Below are positions 36,647 through 45,626 of a stretch of DNA of 64,000 nt, piece by piece (the first letter of the stretch is position 1; the number at the start of each line of letters is the position of its first letter). A program made the translations under genes and the position numbers. The notes under the pieces are model-generated. The model ran no database searches and was not told where the DNA came from. It saw only the letters and a list, made by a program, of their open reading frames with translations. The stretch is from Paraburkholderia ginsengisoli NBRC 100965. GTDB lineage: Bacteria; Pseudomonadota; Gammaproteobacteria; Burkholderiales; Burkholderiaceae. The stretch covers positions 1-64,000 of the forward strand of contig NZ_BBJF01000011.1 in the NCBI RefSeq assembly GCF_000739735.1, read 5' to 3'.

Positions 36647-37249
36647 TTAGTGTTTCAGACCGCCATAGCGATCCTCGCGGATCACGCGCGGCGTGATTTC
36701 CCGCGGCTCGATCGTCACAGGCTGATAGACGACGCGCTTCTCTTCCGGGTCGTAACGCATTTCGACGTAGCCGGAGACAGGGAAATCTTTACGGAACGGG
36801 TGACCAATGAAGCCGTAGTCGGTCAGGATGCGGCGCAGGTCCGGGTGGCCTTCGAAGACGATGCCGTACAGGTCGAATGCTTCGCGCTCGTACCAGTTGA
36901 CCGAATTCCAGATTTCGACGACGGACGGCAGGATCGGCACTTCGTCGTCCGGCGCGAACACGCGCAAACGCAGGCGCCAGTTGTTCTGCACCGACAACAA
37001 ATGCAGAACGGCCGCGAAACGCGGGCCGTCGTAAGCGCCGTCAGCGTAGGTCTGATAGTCGACACCGCACAGATCGACGCATTGCTCGAAACCGAGCGAA
37101 CGGTCGTCGCGCAGACGCGTTGCCACGTCGAGGTAGTCGCTTGCCTTCACGACGATCGTCAATTCACCGATTGCCTCGGTGGTGCTCAGCAGGAGGCCGC
37201 CAAAGGCCGCCTCGAGGTTCGCTTTCAGGGTCTCGAGTTTGCTTGCCAT
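36647..37249 (-). CDS. nuoC: NADH-quinone oxidoreductase subunit C
   Basis: A 200-residue 30-kDa-type subunit. It has the conserved CGVDYQ and WYEREAFDLYGI, then GHPDLRRILTDYGFIGHPFRKDFP, the signature of the family. It is separate from NuoD, which is usual for Betaproteobacteria and mitochondria. Gaps are 22 bases to nuoB and 9 to nuoD. Confidence 0.97.
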   Translation of the reverse strand: MASKLETLKANLEAAFGGLLLSTTEAIGELTIVVKASDYLDVATRLRDDRSLGFEQCVDLCGVDYQTYADGAYDGPRFAAVLHLLSVQNNWRLRLRVFAPDDEVPILPSVVEIWNSVNWYEREAFDLYGIVFEGHPDLRRILTDYGFIGHPFRKDFPVSGYVEMRYDPEEKRVVYQPVTIEPREITPRVIREDRYGGLKH

Positions 37250-37271
37250 ATTGTGGGGGGAGGCGTTGGCC

Positions 37272-37751
37272 TTATTGACGGGCGATGGTGTTGGTGCGGC
37301 GAATCTTGGCCTGCAACTGGATCACGCCGTACACCAGCGCTTCCGCGGTGGGCGGGCAACCCGGCACATAGACGTCGACCGGCACGATCCGGTCGCAGCC
37401 GCGCACTACCGAATACGAGTAGTGGTAGTAGCCGCCGCCGTTCGCGCATGAGCCCATCGAAATCACCCAGCGCGGCTCGGCCATCTGGTCGTAGACCTTG
37501 CGCAAAGCGGGCGCCATCTTGTTGCACAGCGTGCCGGCGACGATCATCACGTCCGACTGACGCGGACTCGGACGAAACACCACGCCGAAGCGGTCGAGGT
37601 CATAACGGGCAGCGCCCGCATGCATCATCTCGACTGCACAGCACGCAAGACCGAACGTCATCGGCCACAACGAGCCGGTGCGCGTCCAGTTGATCAGTTT
37701 GTCTGCCGTGGTGGTGACAAACCCTTCCTTCAAGACCCCTTCGATACTCAT
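37272..37751 (-). CDS. nuoB: NADH-quinone oxidoreductase subunit B
   Basis: A 159-residue subunit that carries the terminal 4Fe-4S cluster N2 beside the quinone site. The ligands are visible in [11 protein letters not shown] (adjacent cysteines), GSCANGGG and PGCPPTAEA. The start [11 protein letters not shown] at 37751 follows a GGAAAG; an ATG further upstream at 37790 has no support from the family. It follows nuoA by 63 bases. Confidence 0.97.
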
Positions 37752-37814
37752 TTGCTTTCCACTCCAGACGGGGCGGCAAGCCTTGGCCACCCACGCAAAC
37801 CGGCGATTAATCCA

Positions 37815-38174
37815 TCATTCCCAGTCGAGGCCGCCTTTCTTCCAGATATAGGCAAAGCCCAGCAGGAATTCGAGCAGGAAAATCATCATTGCCATGAAGC
37901 CGGGCCAGCCGATGTCGCGCAGGGCCACACCCCACGGGAACAGGAACGCGGTTTCAAGGTCGAAAATGATGAAGAGAATGGCGACGAGGTAGTAGCGCAC
38001 ATCGAACTTCATGCGCGCATCTTCGAATGCTTCGAAGCCGCACTCGTACGGTGCGTTTTTCTCGGTATCGGGCTTGTTGGGACCAAGAATCTTGCCGATA
38101 CTGACCAGCGCTACGCCTAAACCGGTGCCTACAATGAGGAACAACAAGACGGGGAAATAGGCTGCGAGGTTCAA
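37815..38174 (-). CDS. nuoA: NADH-quinone oxidoreductase subunit A (TTG start)
   Basis: A 119-residue small membrane subunit of complex I with three helices and the conserved ECGFEAFEDARMKFDVRYYLVAI. The Cys of the ECG loop sits at the quinone chamber entry. The start is probably the TTG at 38174, preceded by GAGGAT at a good distance, giving LNLAAYFPVLL; an ATG at 38216 would add 14 unsupported residues. It is the first gene of the nuo operon. A -10-like TATGCT lies about 40 bases upstream. Confidence 0.94.
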   Translation of the reverse strand: MNLAAYFPVLLFLIVGTGLGVALVSIGKILGPNKPDTEKNAPYECGFEAFEDARMKFDVRYYLVAILFIIFDLETAFLFPWGVALRDIGWPGFMAMMIFLLEFLLGFAYIWKKGGLDWE

Positions 38175-38288
38175 GACTATCCTCAATCGGTTGGTTCTGA
38201 GTGCCGCCAAGAGCATAGCACTCCTGACGCGAAATCACTTCCGAAACGCACATGCCGCAAGCCCAACGCAAGCCGTGCCCTGAAAGTG

Positions 38289-38325
38289 AAAATGCCAGCC
38301 GAAGCGAAGCAAGCGGCTGGCATTT
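38289..38325 (-). terminator. Intrinsic terminator after tRNA-Leu
   Basis: The perfect stem AATGCCAGCCG/CGGCTGGCATT, with a 12-base loop, is followed on the minus strand by TTTTC. It lies 12 bases past the tRNA 3' end, between the tRNA and nuoA. Confidence 0.8.
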
Positions 38326-38336
38326 AGATAACATTT

Positions 38337-38421
38337 TGGTGCCGACGGCGAGACTCGAACTCGCACAGCTTTCGCCACTACCCCCTCAAGATAGCGTGTC
38401 TACCAATTTCACCACGTCGGC
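38337..38421 (-). tRNA. tRNA-Leu (anticodon GAG)
   Basis: Minus-strand transcript of 85 bases including encoded CCA. The 5' acceptor GCCGACG pairs with CGTCGGC before ACCA. The D-loop region GGTGAAATTGGTAGACACG is very like E. coli tRNA-Leu. The anticodon stem-loop is CTATC TTGAGGG GGTAG, so the anticodon is GAG. A long variable arm and GTTCGAGTC T-loop follow, as expected of a class II tRNA. It lies between secG and nuoA, a common Burkholderia arrangement. Confidence 0.96.
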
Positions 38422-38534
38422 ACTGCATGCAATCCGGGAAAACAACTTATAAAACCCGCGAATCGCTTCAAGACTTGAATTGTAACTTGTTTAAACAGAT
38501 TGTTCAACGCACAAAATGCACTTCGAACGAAAAT

Positions 38535-38921
38535 TTATTTCGGTACATCCGTTGCCGGCACAGACGCAGGCGATGCCGGCAACGCAGCCGAACCAGCGAC
38601 CGGTGCGGACGCAGCGGGAGTCGCAGTCGGTGCGGCCGGCGCAGTCGCCGCCGCGCCCAGCAAGCCTGCCGACGGCTTCGACCGATACGCGCCGAGGTAA
38701 GTGAGCGTCAGCGTCGTCACAAAAAACACAGCGGCGAGCACCGCCGTCGTACGAGACAAAAAGTTGGCCGAACCGGTCGCGCCGAACAGGCTGCCCGACG
38801 CGCCGCTACCGAAAGCAGCGCCCATATCGGCGCCTTTGCCGTGTTGCAGCAAGACAAGGCCGATGACCCCGAGAGCCGACAACAGCTGAACGACGATAAT
38901 CAATGTTTTCAAATACAGCAT
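38535..38921 (-). CDS. secG: Preprotein translocase subunit SecG
   Basis: A 128-residue inner-membrane protein of the SecYEG channel. Two hydrophobic helices (LKTLIIVVQLLSALGVIGLVLL and TTAVLAAVFFVTTLTLTYLG) flank the conserved QHGKGADMGAAFGSG loop. Residues about 83-128 are an Ala/Pro/Thr-rich tail (AAPTATPAASAP), typical of Burkholderiales and absent from E. coli SecG. The ATG at 38921 follows AGGTGAG. It lies 82 bases after tpiA. Confidence 0.93.
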   Translation of the reverse strand: MLYLKTLIIVVQLLSALGVIGLVLLQHGKGADMGAAFGSGASGSLFGATGSANFLSRTTAVLAAVFFVTTLTLTYLGAYRSKPSAGLLGAAATAPAAPTATPAASAPVAGSAALPASPASVPATDVPK

Positions 38922-39003
38922 CACACTCACCTGAGTCTTTATTTAACCGCGCCACACACGGTGTGTTTCGCGGGATGGGGCCATCCTCAACGAGGCGCCC
39001 TGC

Positions 39004-39786
39004 TTAACCGGCGACGCTGGTTGCGGCCGCCGCCTTGCAGATCGCCAGAAAATCCTGGTCCTTCAACGACGCGCCGCCGATCAGGCCGCCGTCGATGTCC
39101 GGTTGGCGGAACAACTCTTCCGCGTTTTCCGGCTTCACGCTGCCGCCGTACAACAGCGGCACATCCGCGACCGCCGCACCCTTGGCCGCCAGACGTGAAC
39201 GCAGGAACGCATGAACCGCCTGCGCCTGCTTCGAGCTCGCGCTCTTGCCGGTGCCGATCGCCCAAACCGGTTCGTACGCGACGACCAGACGCGCCGCCTC
39301 TTGCACCGACAGTTTCGCCAGCACCTCATCCAGTTGCGAGCCGACCACCTGCTCGGTCGAACCGGCTTCGCGCTCTTCGAGCGTTTCACCCACGCAGACG
39401 ATCGGCGTCAAACCCGCTTCGAGCGCACGCTGCGTTTTCACCGCGACCAGCTCGGCGCTTTCTCGATGATAGGCGCGGCGCTCCGAGTGCCCGACGATGG
39501 CGAGCGTCGCGCCGAAATCCGTCACCATCGGCGCAGCCACTTCGCCGGTATAGGCGCCATGCGTGAACGCGGAAACGTCCTGCACGCCCCACACGACCCG
39601 ACTGCCTTCCAGCAACGATTGCGTCTGCGCGAGATACGGACCCGGCACACACACGCCGACGCGCACGTCGGCCGGCAGTTCGCCCGACCCTTGCGCCACG
39701 ACCTGCAACAGCGCGGCATTTGCGGCGAGACGCCCGTGCATCTTCCAGTTACCGACTACCAGTTTGGCTCGTTGTTGTTTCGACAT
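39004..39786 (-). CDS. tpiA: Triose-phosphate isomerase
   Basis: A 260-residue TIM barrel enzyme that interconverts dihydroxyacetone phosphate and glyceraldehyde-3-phosphate. VVGNWKMHG supplies the catalytic Asn and Lys, AIVGHSERR the electrophilic His, and VVAYEPVWAIGTGK the catalytic Glu and flexible loop 6. GGSVKPENAEELF and GGLIGGASL bind phosphate. It is followed by secG, a frequent proteobacterial pairing. Confidence 0.97.
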   Translation of the reverse strand: MSKQQRAKLVVGNWKMHGRLAANAALLQVVAQGSGELPADVRVGVCVPGPYLAQTQSLLEGSRVVWGVQDVSAFTHGAYTGEVAAPMVTDFGATLAIVGHSERRAYHRESAELVAVKTQRALEAGLTPIVCVGETLEEREAGSTEQVVGSQLDEVLAKLSVQEAARLVVAYEPVWAIGTGKSASSKQAQAVHAFLRSRLAAKGAAVADVPLLYGGSVKPENAEELFRQPDIDGGLIGGASLKDQDFLAICKAAAATSVAG

Positions 39787-39907
39787 CGTCTCGTCTAGTC
39801 TTGGCGGCGGACTTTGTTTGCGCTGACAGTCCGCCTTTCGGATTCATTCGGCGTGCGCAAAACGCGCAATTTTACTGCGTGGGGTGGATCGGGTCAAACC
39901 GACCGTG

Positions 39908-40924
39908 TCAAGCGCTCTGCCCCCAAGCCAGCACGATCTTGCCGACGTGCGTGCTACTCTCCATCAGCGCATGCGCGTCGGCGGCCTGCGTGGCCGGAAA
40001 CACGCGGTGCACGACGGGCTTGATGCGCCCCGCTTCGAGCAGCGGCCACACCTGCTCTTTCAGTTGCGCGGCAATCTTCGCCTTGAATTCGATCGGGCGC
40101 GGGCGCAGCGTCGAACCGGTCACGGTCAACCGGCGGCGCAGCACTTCGTTCAGATTCAGCTCCGCCTTCGCGCCGCCCAGCAACGCGATCACGACGATGC
40201 GACCGCCATCAGCCAGCGCCGTAAGTTCGCGCGGCACGTAGCTGCCCGCCACCATGTCGAGGACCACGTCGACGCCACGGTCGTTAGTCAGCGATTTGAT
40301 TACCTCGACGAAATCTTCCGTCTTGTAGTTGATCGCGCGCTCGGCGCCCAACGCCTCGCACGCGCGGCACTTTTCATCCGAGCCGGCGGTGGCGAACACG
40401 CGAAAACCGAGCGCATGCGCAATCTGGATCGCCGTCACGCCGATGCCGCTCGATCCGCCCTGCACTAGCAGCGTTTCGTTCGGCGCGCCTTCACCCTTGC
40501 CGAGTTGCGCGCGGTCGAACACGTTGCTCCACACCGTGAAGAAGGTTTCGGGCAGCGAAGCCGCTTCGACATCCGACAAACCCGCCGGCACCGGCAGACA
40601 TTGCAGCAGCGGCGCCGCCGCGTATTCCGCGTAGCCGCCGCCGGCGAGCAACGCGCACACGCGATCGCCGATCTTCAGACCGAACGGATTGTTCTTCTCG
40701 TCGATCGTCCCACCGACGATCTCGCCCGCCACCTCCAGCCCCGGCAGGTCCGACGCGCCCGGCGGCGGCGCGTAGCCGCCCTTGCGCTGGAACACATCCG
40801 GACGGTTGATACCGGATGCCGCCACCTTGATCAGCACCTCGCCCGCTTTCAACTGCGGCGTAGGCCGCTCGGCCAGCTTCAGGACGTCCGGCGCACCGAA
40901 TTCGGTGATTTCGATCGCTTTCAT
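39908..40924 (-). CDS. NAD(P)H quinone oxidoreductase, zinc-free MDR (PIG3-like)
   Basis: A 338-residue medium-chain dehydrogenase/reductase. The N-terminal catalytic domain starts MKAIEITEFGAPDVL, with INRPDVFQRKGGYAPPPG and no zinc-ligand cysteine set. The Rossmann domain has VQGGSSGIGVTAIQIAHALG and TAGSDEKCRACEALGA. This subgroup (TIGR02824, PIG3/QOR-like) reduces quinones with NADPH. The ATG at 40924 follows TTGGAG. It lies between pnp and tpiA on the same strand. Confidence 0.92.
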   Translation of the reverse strand: MKAIEITEFGAPDVLKLAERPTPQLKAGEVLIKVAASGINRPDVFQRKGGYAPPPGASDLPGLEVAGEIVGGTIDEKNNPFGLKIGDRVCALLAGGGYAEYAAAPLLQCLPVPAGLSDVEAASLPETFFTVWSNVFDRAQLGKGEGAPNETLLVQGGSSGIGVTAIQIAHALGFRVFATAGSDEKCRACEALGAERAINYKTEDFVEVIKSLTNDRGVDVVLDMVAGSYVPRELTALADGGRIVVIALLGGAKAELNLNEVLRRRLTVTGSTLRPRPIEFKAKIAAQLKEQVWPLLEAGRIKPVVHRVFPATQAADAHALMESSTHVGKIVLAWGQSA

Positions 40925-41078
40925 CTGCGTCAACTCCAAGATTGGATTGCGTTGCCTACCCATTGCCCGCCGCGAGGACACGAGTCGCCCGACCTCCGGC
41001 GAAGCGCGCCATGTCAACAGAGTAGCCGCTTGTCTCCGTTGTAGGTGTGCGCAACGCAATCCACCCTGCACCCTGCAT

Positions 41079-41115
41079 GAAAAACGGCCGGCGCGCATTC
41101 GCGCTGCCGGCCGTT
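41079..41115 (-). terminator. Intrinsic terminator after pnp
   Basis: The stem AACGGCCGGC/GCCGGCCGTT around a short GC-rich loop is followed on the minus strand by a TTTTT run, 14 bases past the pnp stop codon. Confidence 0.85.
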
Positions 41116-41129
41116 ACCCCGCTACCGCA

Positions 41130-43265
41130 TTACTGCGGCGTCGGTTCGCCTTGCGGCGCATCGTTCAGCAACGCCTTGGCCGACAAACGCACGCGGCCCT
41201 TCTCGTCCGTCTGGATGACCTTGACCTTCACCTGCTGGCCGTCCTTCAGGTAGTCGTTGATGTCCTTGATACGCTCGTTGGCGATTTCGGAGATATGCAA
41301 CAGACCGTCCTTGCCCGGCAGGATGTTCACGATCGCGCCGAAATCGAGCAGCTTGAGCACGGTGCCTTCGTACACCTGACCCACTTCGACTTCCAGCGTG
41401 ATGTTCTCGATACGCTTCTTCGCTTCGGCCATCCCTTCGCTGCTCGTGCTTGCGATGGTGACGACGCCGTCGTCCGAAATATCGATCGTCGTGCCGGTTT
41501 CTTCCGTCAGCGCGCGGATCACCGAACCACCCTTGCCGATCACGTCACGGATCTTTTCCGGGTTGATCTTGATGGTGATCATGCGCGGTGCGAACTCCGA
41601 CAATTGCGTGTTCGCGCCCGACACCGCCGAGGTCATCTTGCCAAGGATGTGCATACGGCCTTCCTTCGCTTGCGCGAGGGCGACCTGCATGATTTCCTTG
41701 GTGATGCCCTGGATCTTGATGTCCATCTGCAGCGCGGTTACGCCTTGTTCCGTACCGGCAACCTTGAAGTCCATGTCGCCGAGGTGATCTTCGTCGCCGA
41801 GGATGTCGGTCAGCACGGCAAAACGGTTGCCTTCGAGGATCAGGCCCATCGCGATACCCGCGACGTGCGCCTTCATCGGCACGCCGGCGTCCATCAGCGC
41901 GAGGCAGCCGCCGCACACCGAAGCCATCGACGACGAACCGTTCGATTCGGTGATTTCCGACACGACGCGAATCGAGTAGCCGAATTCGTCGGCGCTCGGC
42001 AGGCACGCGGCCAGCGCGCGTTTGGCCAGGCGACCATGACCGATTTCACGGCGCTTCGGCGAACCGACGCGGCCCGTTTCGCCGGTCGCGAACGGAGGCA
42101 TGTTGTAGTGGAGCATGAAACGTTCGCGGTACTCGCCTTCGAGCGCGTCGATGTTCTGCTCGTCGCCCTTCGTGCCGAGCGTCGCCACCACCAGCGCCTG
42201 CGTTTCGCCACGCGTGAACAGTGCCGAACCGTGCGTACGCGGCAGCACGCCGGTACGGATTTCGATCGGGCGCACGGTGCGCGTGTCGCGGCCGTCGATA
42301 CGCGGCTCGCCGTTCAGGATCTGCGTGCGGACGATCTTCGCTTCGATGTCGAACAGCACGTTGCCGACGGTTGCCTTGTCGGCCGCCGGGGTGCCGCTTG
42401 CCGCTGCGTCTTCTTCCAGCTTCGCCGACGTCGCTGCGTAGACTTCCTTCAGCTTGGCCGAACGCGCCTGCTTGTCGCGAATCTGGTAAGCCGCGAGCAG
42501 GTCGGCTTGCGCCAGTTCCGTCACGCGCGCGATCAGCGGCTCGTTCTTCGCCGCCGGTTGCCAATCCCATTCCGGCTTGCCGCCTTCGCGGACCAGATCG
42601 TGGATCGCGTCGATCGCGATCTGCATCTGCTCATGGCCGAACACCACGCCGCCGAGCATCACTTCTTCGCTCAGTTGCTGCGCTTCCGATTCCACCATCA
42701 GCACCGCGCGTTCCGTACCGGCGACGATCAGGTCGAGCGCCGATTCCTTCATTTGCGGACGCGTCGGGTTCAACACGTATTCGTTGTTGATGTAGGCCAC
42801 GCGTGCTGCGCCGACCGGGCCGTTGAACGGCAGACCGGACACGGCGAGCGCCGCCGACGCGCCGATCAGCGCGGGAATGTCGGCGGGGATTTCCGGGTTC
42901 AGCGACAGGACGTGGATCACGACCTGGACTTCGTTGTAGAAGCCTTCCGGGAACAGCGGGCGCAGCGGTCGATCGATCAGGCGCGAGGTCAGCGTTTCGC
43001 CTTCCGACGGACGGCCTTCGCGGCGGAAGAAGCCACCCGGGATCTTGCCGGCGGCGTAGGTCTTTTCGAGGTAGTCGACCGTCAGCGGGAAGAAGTCCTG
43101 GCCCGGCTTGGCGGTCTTTGCGCCGACCACGGTTGCCAGCACGACGGTGTCTTCGACGTCGACGATCACCGCACCGCTCGCCTGACGAGCGACTTCGCCG
43201 GTTTCGAGGCGAACGTTATGTTGTCCCCACTTGAACTCTTTGACGATCTTATTGAACATAGTCAT
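41130..43265 (-). CDS. pnp: Polyribonucleotide nucleotidyltransferase (PNPase)
   Basis: A 711-residue phosphorolytic 3'-5' exoribonuclease. Two RNase PH domains are seen, the second with FMLHYNMPPFATGE and GSSSMASVCGG, followed by a KH domain (IRDVIGKGGSVIRALTEETG) and an S1 domain (GQVYEGTVLKLLDFGAIVNILPG). It works in RNA decay and the degradosome. GAGGAAAAGCA precedes the start. It is downstream of rpsO, the classic pairing. Confidence 0.97.
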   Translation of the reverse strand: MTMFNKIVKEFKWGQHNVRLETGEVARQASGAVIVDVEDTVVLATVVGAKTAKPGQDFFPLTVDYLEKTYAAGKIPGGFFRREGRPSEGETLTSRLIDRPLRPLFPEGFYNEVQVVIHVLSLNPEIPADIPALIGASAALAVSGLPFNGPVGAARVAYINNEYVLNPTRPQMKESALDLIVAGTERAVLMVESEAQQLSEEVMLGGVVFGHEQMQIAIDAIHDLVREGGKPEWDWQPAAKNEPLIARVTELAQADLLAAYQIRDKQARSAKLKEVYAATSAKLEEDAAASGTPAADKATVGNVLFDIEAKIVRTQILNGEPRIDGRDTRTVRPIEIRTGVLPRTHGSALFTRGETQALVVATLGTKGDEQNIDALEGEYRERFMLHYNMPPFATGETGRVGSPKRREIGHGRLAKRALAACLPSADEFGYSIRVVSEITESNGSSSMASVCGGCLALMDAGVPMKAHVAGIAMGLILEGNRFAVLTDILGDEDHLGDMDFKVAGTEQGVTALQMDIKIQGITKEIMQVALAQAKEGRMHILGKMTSAVSGANTQLSEFAPRMITIKINPEKIRDVIGKGGSVIRALTEETGTTIDISDDGVVTIASTSSEGMAEAKKRIENITLEVEVGQVYEGTVLKLLDFGAIVNILPGKDGLLHISEIANERIKDINDYLKDGQQVKVKVIQTDEKGRVRLSAKALLNDAPQGEPTPQ

Positions 43266-43627
43266 TGCTTTTCCTCATCGTTATGCCGCGCGGACCAGAA
43301 GCGGCGCGGCAACGCCAGACCGGCGCCGCATGGGAAGAGTAGTGTTATGCCATTCCAGAGAACCACGCCCTACGTCGAGTACGCGCGCGAACCGCTGGAA
43401 TGACACAAAGCTCCGCCCTGAGGCCCGGCCGTGTTTCTTTCTGCTACCTGCTCTACTGCTTTGTTACTGACTTGCTTACCGCAAGTACTGCTCTTTCCCG
43501 CACCCGCCGCATGAACCGACACGCGCTGCGGGTCCAGGCGATGCGCGTCACATGAAGCGCATCGTGCAAAAACAAAATGCCTGTATCAGCGGAACTGACA
43601 CAGGCATCTTGCTGAACGACTGGCCGA
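43266..43627. other. rpsO-pnp intergenic region, 362 bases
   Basis: It holds the rpsO terminator (43567-43607) and then about 300 bases that form the leader of pnp. In other Proteobacteria this leader contains an RNase III-cleaved hairpin used for pnp autocontrol. I see GC-rich self-complementary stretches near 43285-43335 but cannot define the hairpin. No gene is seen. Confidence 0.55.
43567..43607 (-). terminator. Intrinsic terminator after rpsO
   Basis: The stem ATGCCTGTATCAG/CTGACACAGGCAT with one mismatch and a short loop is followed on the minus strand by TTTGTTTTTG. It lies about 20 bases past the rpsO stop. Confidence 0.85.
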
Positions 43628-43900
43628 TTACTTACGCAGACCCAGCTTCTCGATCAGGCTGCGGTAACGATCCGCGTCCTTGCTCTTCAGGTAGTCGAGC
43701 AGCTTACGACGGCGGCTCACCATGCGCAGCAGACCGCGGCGGCTGTGGTGATCTTTCGTGTGTGCCTTGAAGTGAACGGTCAGTTCGTTGATGCGGGTCG
43801 TGAGCAGCGCGACCTGAACTTCGGGGGAGCCGGTGTCGTTGGCTGCGCGTGCGAATTGCGCAACGACTTCGGACTTCTTGCTTGTTTCAACTGCGGACAT
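43628..43900 (-). CDS. rpsO: 30S ribosomal protein S15
   Basis: A 90-residue ribosomal protein that binds 16S rRNA in the central domain. GSPEVQVALLTTRINELTVHF and KDHHSRRGLLRMVSRRRKLLDYL are family signatures; the C-terminal lysines and arginines contact RNA. Length is that of the family (about 89). AAGGAAAT precedes the start at 43900. It is followed by its own terminator and then pnp. Confidence 0.97.
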   Translation of the reverse strand: MSAVETSKKSEVVAQFARAANDTGSPEVQVALLTTRINELTVHFKAHTKDHHSRRGLLRMVSRRRKLLDYLKSKDADRYRSLIEKLGLRK

Positions 43901-44006
43901 GTCGATTTCCTTAAGAACTGGACAGGCGGTCACGGAAGAAAGGCCGTGCCGTGGATTACCCCGTGTGTATGACAGGATCACACCCCTGCCTCACAACGGG
44001 ACGCGT

Positions 44007-44035
44007 ATTGTAGCACAGGCCAATCTGGCCGCGAA
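44007..44035 (-). promoter_or_regulatory. Probable sigma70 promoter of rpsO
   Basis: On the minus strand, -10 TACAAT (44007-44012) and a weak -35 TTCGCG (44030-44035) are 17 bases apart, about 107 bases before the rpsO start codon. The -10 is one base from consensus. Confidence 0.45.
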
Positions 44036-44105
44036 CCCCGCCGTGCCGGGGCGAATCGTGCGCGGCACGCGGCCTCGCGACGCACGCCACGGCGCGTGAG
44101 CGGGC

Positions 44106-45443
44106 TCAAGGCCGCCGCATCCTGCAGACGGTCGGCGCAATGGTGCGCTCGGGCGACAACGCCAGCACCGTGCGAAAGCCGTAGCCGGAGCCTTCGTTGT
44201 CGAAGCGTACGCCCGGGGTGCCGGCTTTATCCATCTCCATCACGTAAAGGGGCTGAATCAGCTGATGGTCGTCGGCGCGCATCCACGATGCGTGAAAACC
44301 GTTGTCGACGCGCAGCCCCTCCAGCGCGCGGGCGACGGCGGTCGGGTCGGCGCTGCCGGCGCGATTCATCGCTGCGGCGAGGGTTTCGATCATCAACGGC
44401 ATGCGCAGGACCGGGTAGTCGTCGTGCGCGGCGGGGAAACGGGCGCGGAACGCCGCATACCACGCGTCGGAAGCAGCGCCGCCCGCGTTCGGATGCCAGT
44501 CGGCGACCGCGATTACATGGCCAACGCCGGCGTCGCCCAACGCGGCCGGCGCGCCGAGGCTGTTGCCGTAGAACGTGTAGAACTTCGTGTCCAGCCCCTG
44601 CTCGCGCGCCGCCTTGACGAGCAGCGTCAGGTCGTTGCCCCAGTTGCCGGTGATCACCGCGTCCGCACCGCTCGCGCGGATCTTCGCGATATAGGGCGCG
44701 AAATCCTTCACGCGGCCGATCGGATGAAACTCGTCGCCGACCACCGCGATATCCGGGCGCTTCGACGCCAGCGTCGAACGCGCGAGGCTGCTGACGTCGT
44801 GGCCGAAGCTGTAATCCTGGTTTAGCAAATAGACCTTCTTTACCGCCCTGTCACGCTGGATCACGTCGGCCAGCGCATCCATACGCATGCCCGCGTGCGC
44901 GTCGAAGCGGAAGTGCCAGAAGCTGCAGCCGGCGTTGGTGAGCGCGGGGTCGTCGGCGGAATAGTTGAGGAACAGCGCGCGGTTGTCGGGCTCACGGCTG
45001 TTCTGCTTGTCGATTGCGCCGATCAGGGCGGCGGCCACCGCCGAACTATTGCCCTGCATTACGTAGCCGATATGGCGGTCGGCAGCCGCGCGCAGTTGCG
45101 TAAGCGCCTCTTCGGTGCTGCCCTTGCTGTCCAGCACGACCAGTTCGAACGGGTGCGCGCCATCGGCGAGCTTCACGCCGCCGTGCGCGTTCGCCTGCTC
45201 CACCCCGAAGCGCAGATTGCGCTCGACCGCCGCGCCCGCGTTCGCGAACGGGCCAGACATGCCTTCAATCAGCGCGAGCCGGATCGGCGCGCCGGCGGGC
45301 TTCGCGGCCGTATTCGCGACGGGATTCGCGCCGGCATTCGCCCCTGAGCTCGCCGCCGGCTGGCCCACCGCATAAGCCGCCGCGGCCATCGAAATCGCTG
45401 CCAGCGCCGCTGCCGCCGCCCGTTGCCACATCGCCATCGTCAT
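44106..45443 (-). CDS. ABC transporter substrate-binding protein (branched-chain amino acid type)
   Basis: A 445-residue periplasmic binding protein of the Leu/Ile/Val-type family. The N-terminus has a signal peptide (MTMAMWQRAAAAALAAISMAA), then an Ala/Asn-rich linker and two lobes, beginning APIRLALIEGMSGPFANAG with NLRFGVEQANAHGGV. Homologues bind amino acids, amides or aromatic acids. No permease or ATPase gene is adjacent, so it is an orphan that must share a transporter elsewhere. The start at 45443 is chosen by the signal peptide and a GGCGGG upstream. Confidence 0.87.
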   Translation of the reverse strand: MTMAMWQRAAAAALAAISMAAAAYAVGQPAASSGANAGANPVANTAAKPAGAPIRLALIEGMSGPFANAGAAVERNLRFGVEQANAHGGVKLADGAHPFELVVLDSKGSTEEALTQLRAAADRHIGYVMQGNSSAVAAALIGAIDKQNSREPDNRALFLNYSADDPALTNAGCSFWHFRFDAHAGMRMDALADVIQRDRAVKKVYLLNQDYSFGHDVSSLARSTLASKRPDIAVVGDEFHPIGRVKDFAPYIAKIRASGADAVITGNWGNDLTLLVKAAREQGLDTKFYTFYGNSLGAPAALGDAGVGHVIAVADWHPNAGGAASDAWYAAFRARFPAAHDDYPVLRMPLMIETLAAAMNRAGSADPTAVARALEGLRVDNGFHASWMRADDHQLIQPLYVMEMDKAGTPGVRFDNEGSGYGFRTVLALSPERTIAPTVCRMRRP

Positions 45444-45626
45444 CGTCCCGCCTGAATCGTCGAAGCGCGGATCATAGGACGTACCGGACGGAATACGCAA
45501 GCGGCCGCAGCCGTTACCGTACCAGGCGCGCGGCCAGTGCGAAGCACAGATCTTTTGCCCCAGCGCGTGTCAAAATGATGCGTCTCGATGATAAAAACCG
45601 CTACTCAAATGCCATCGGAGGAACCC

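Noticed and set aside
38337..38421. tRNA-Leu as an island attachment site
   Set aside because: No integrase, no direct repeat of the tRNA 3' end and no foreign-looking genes nearby; both flanks are conserved core genes.
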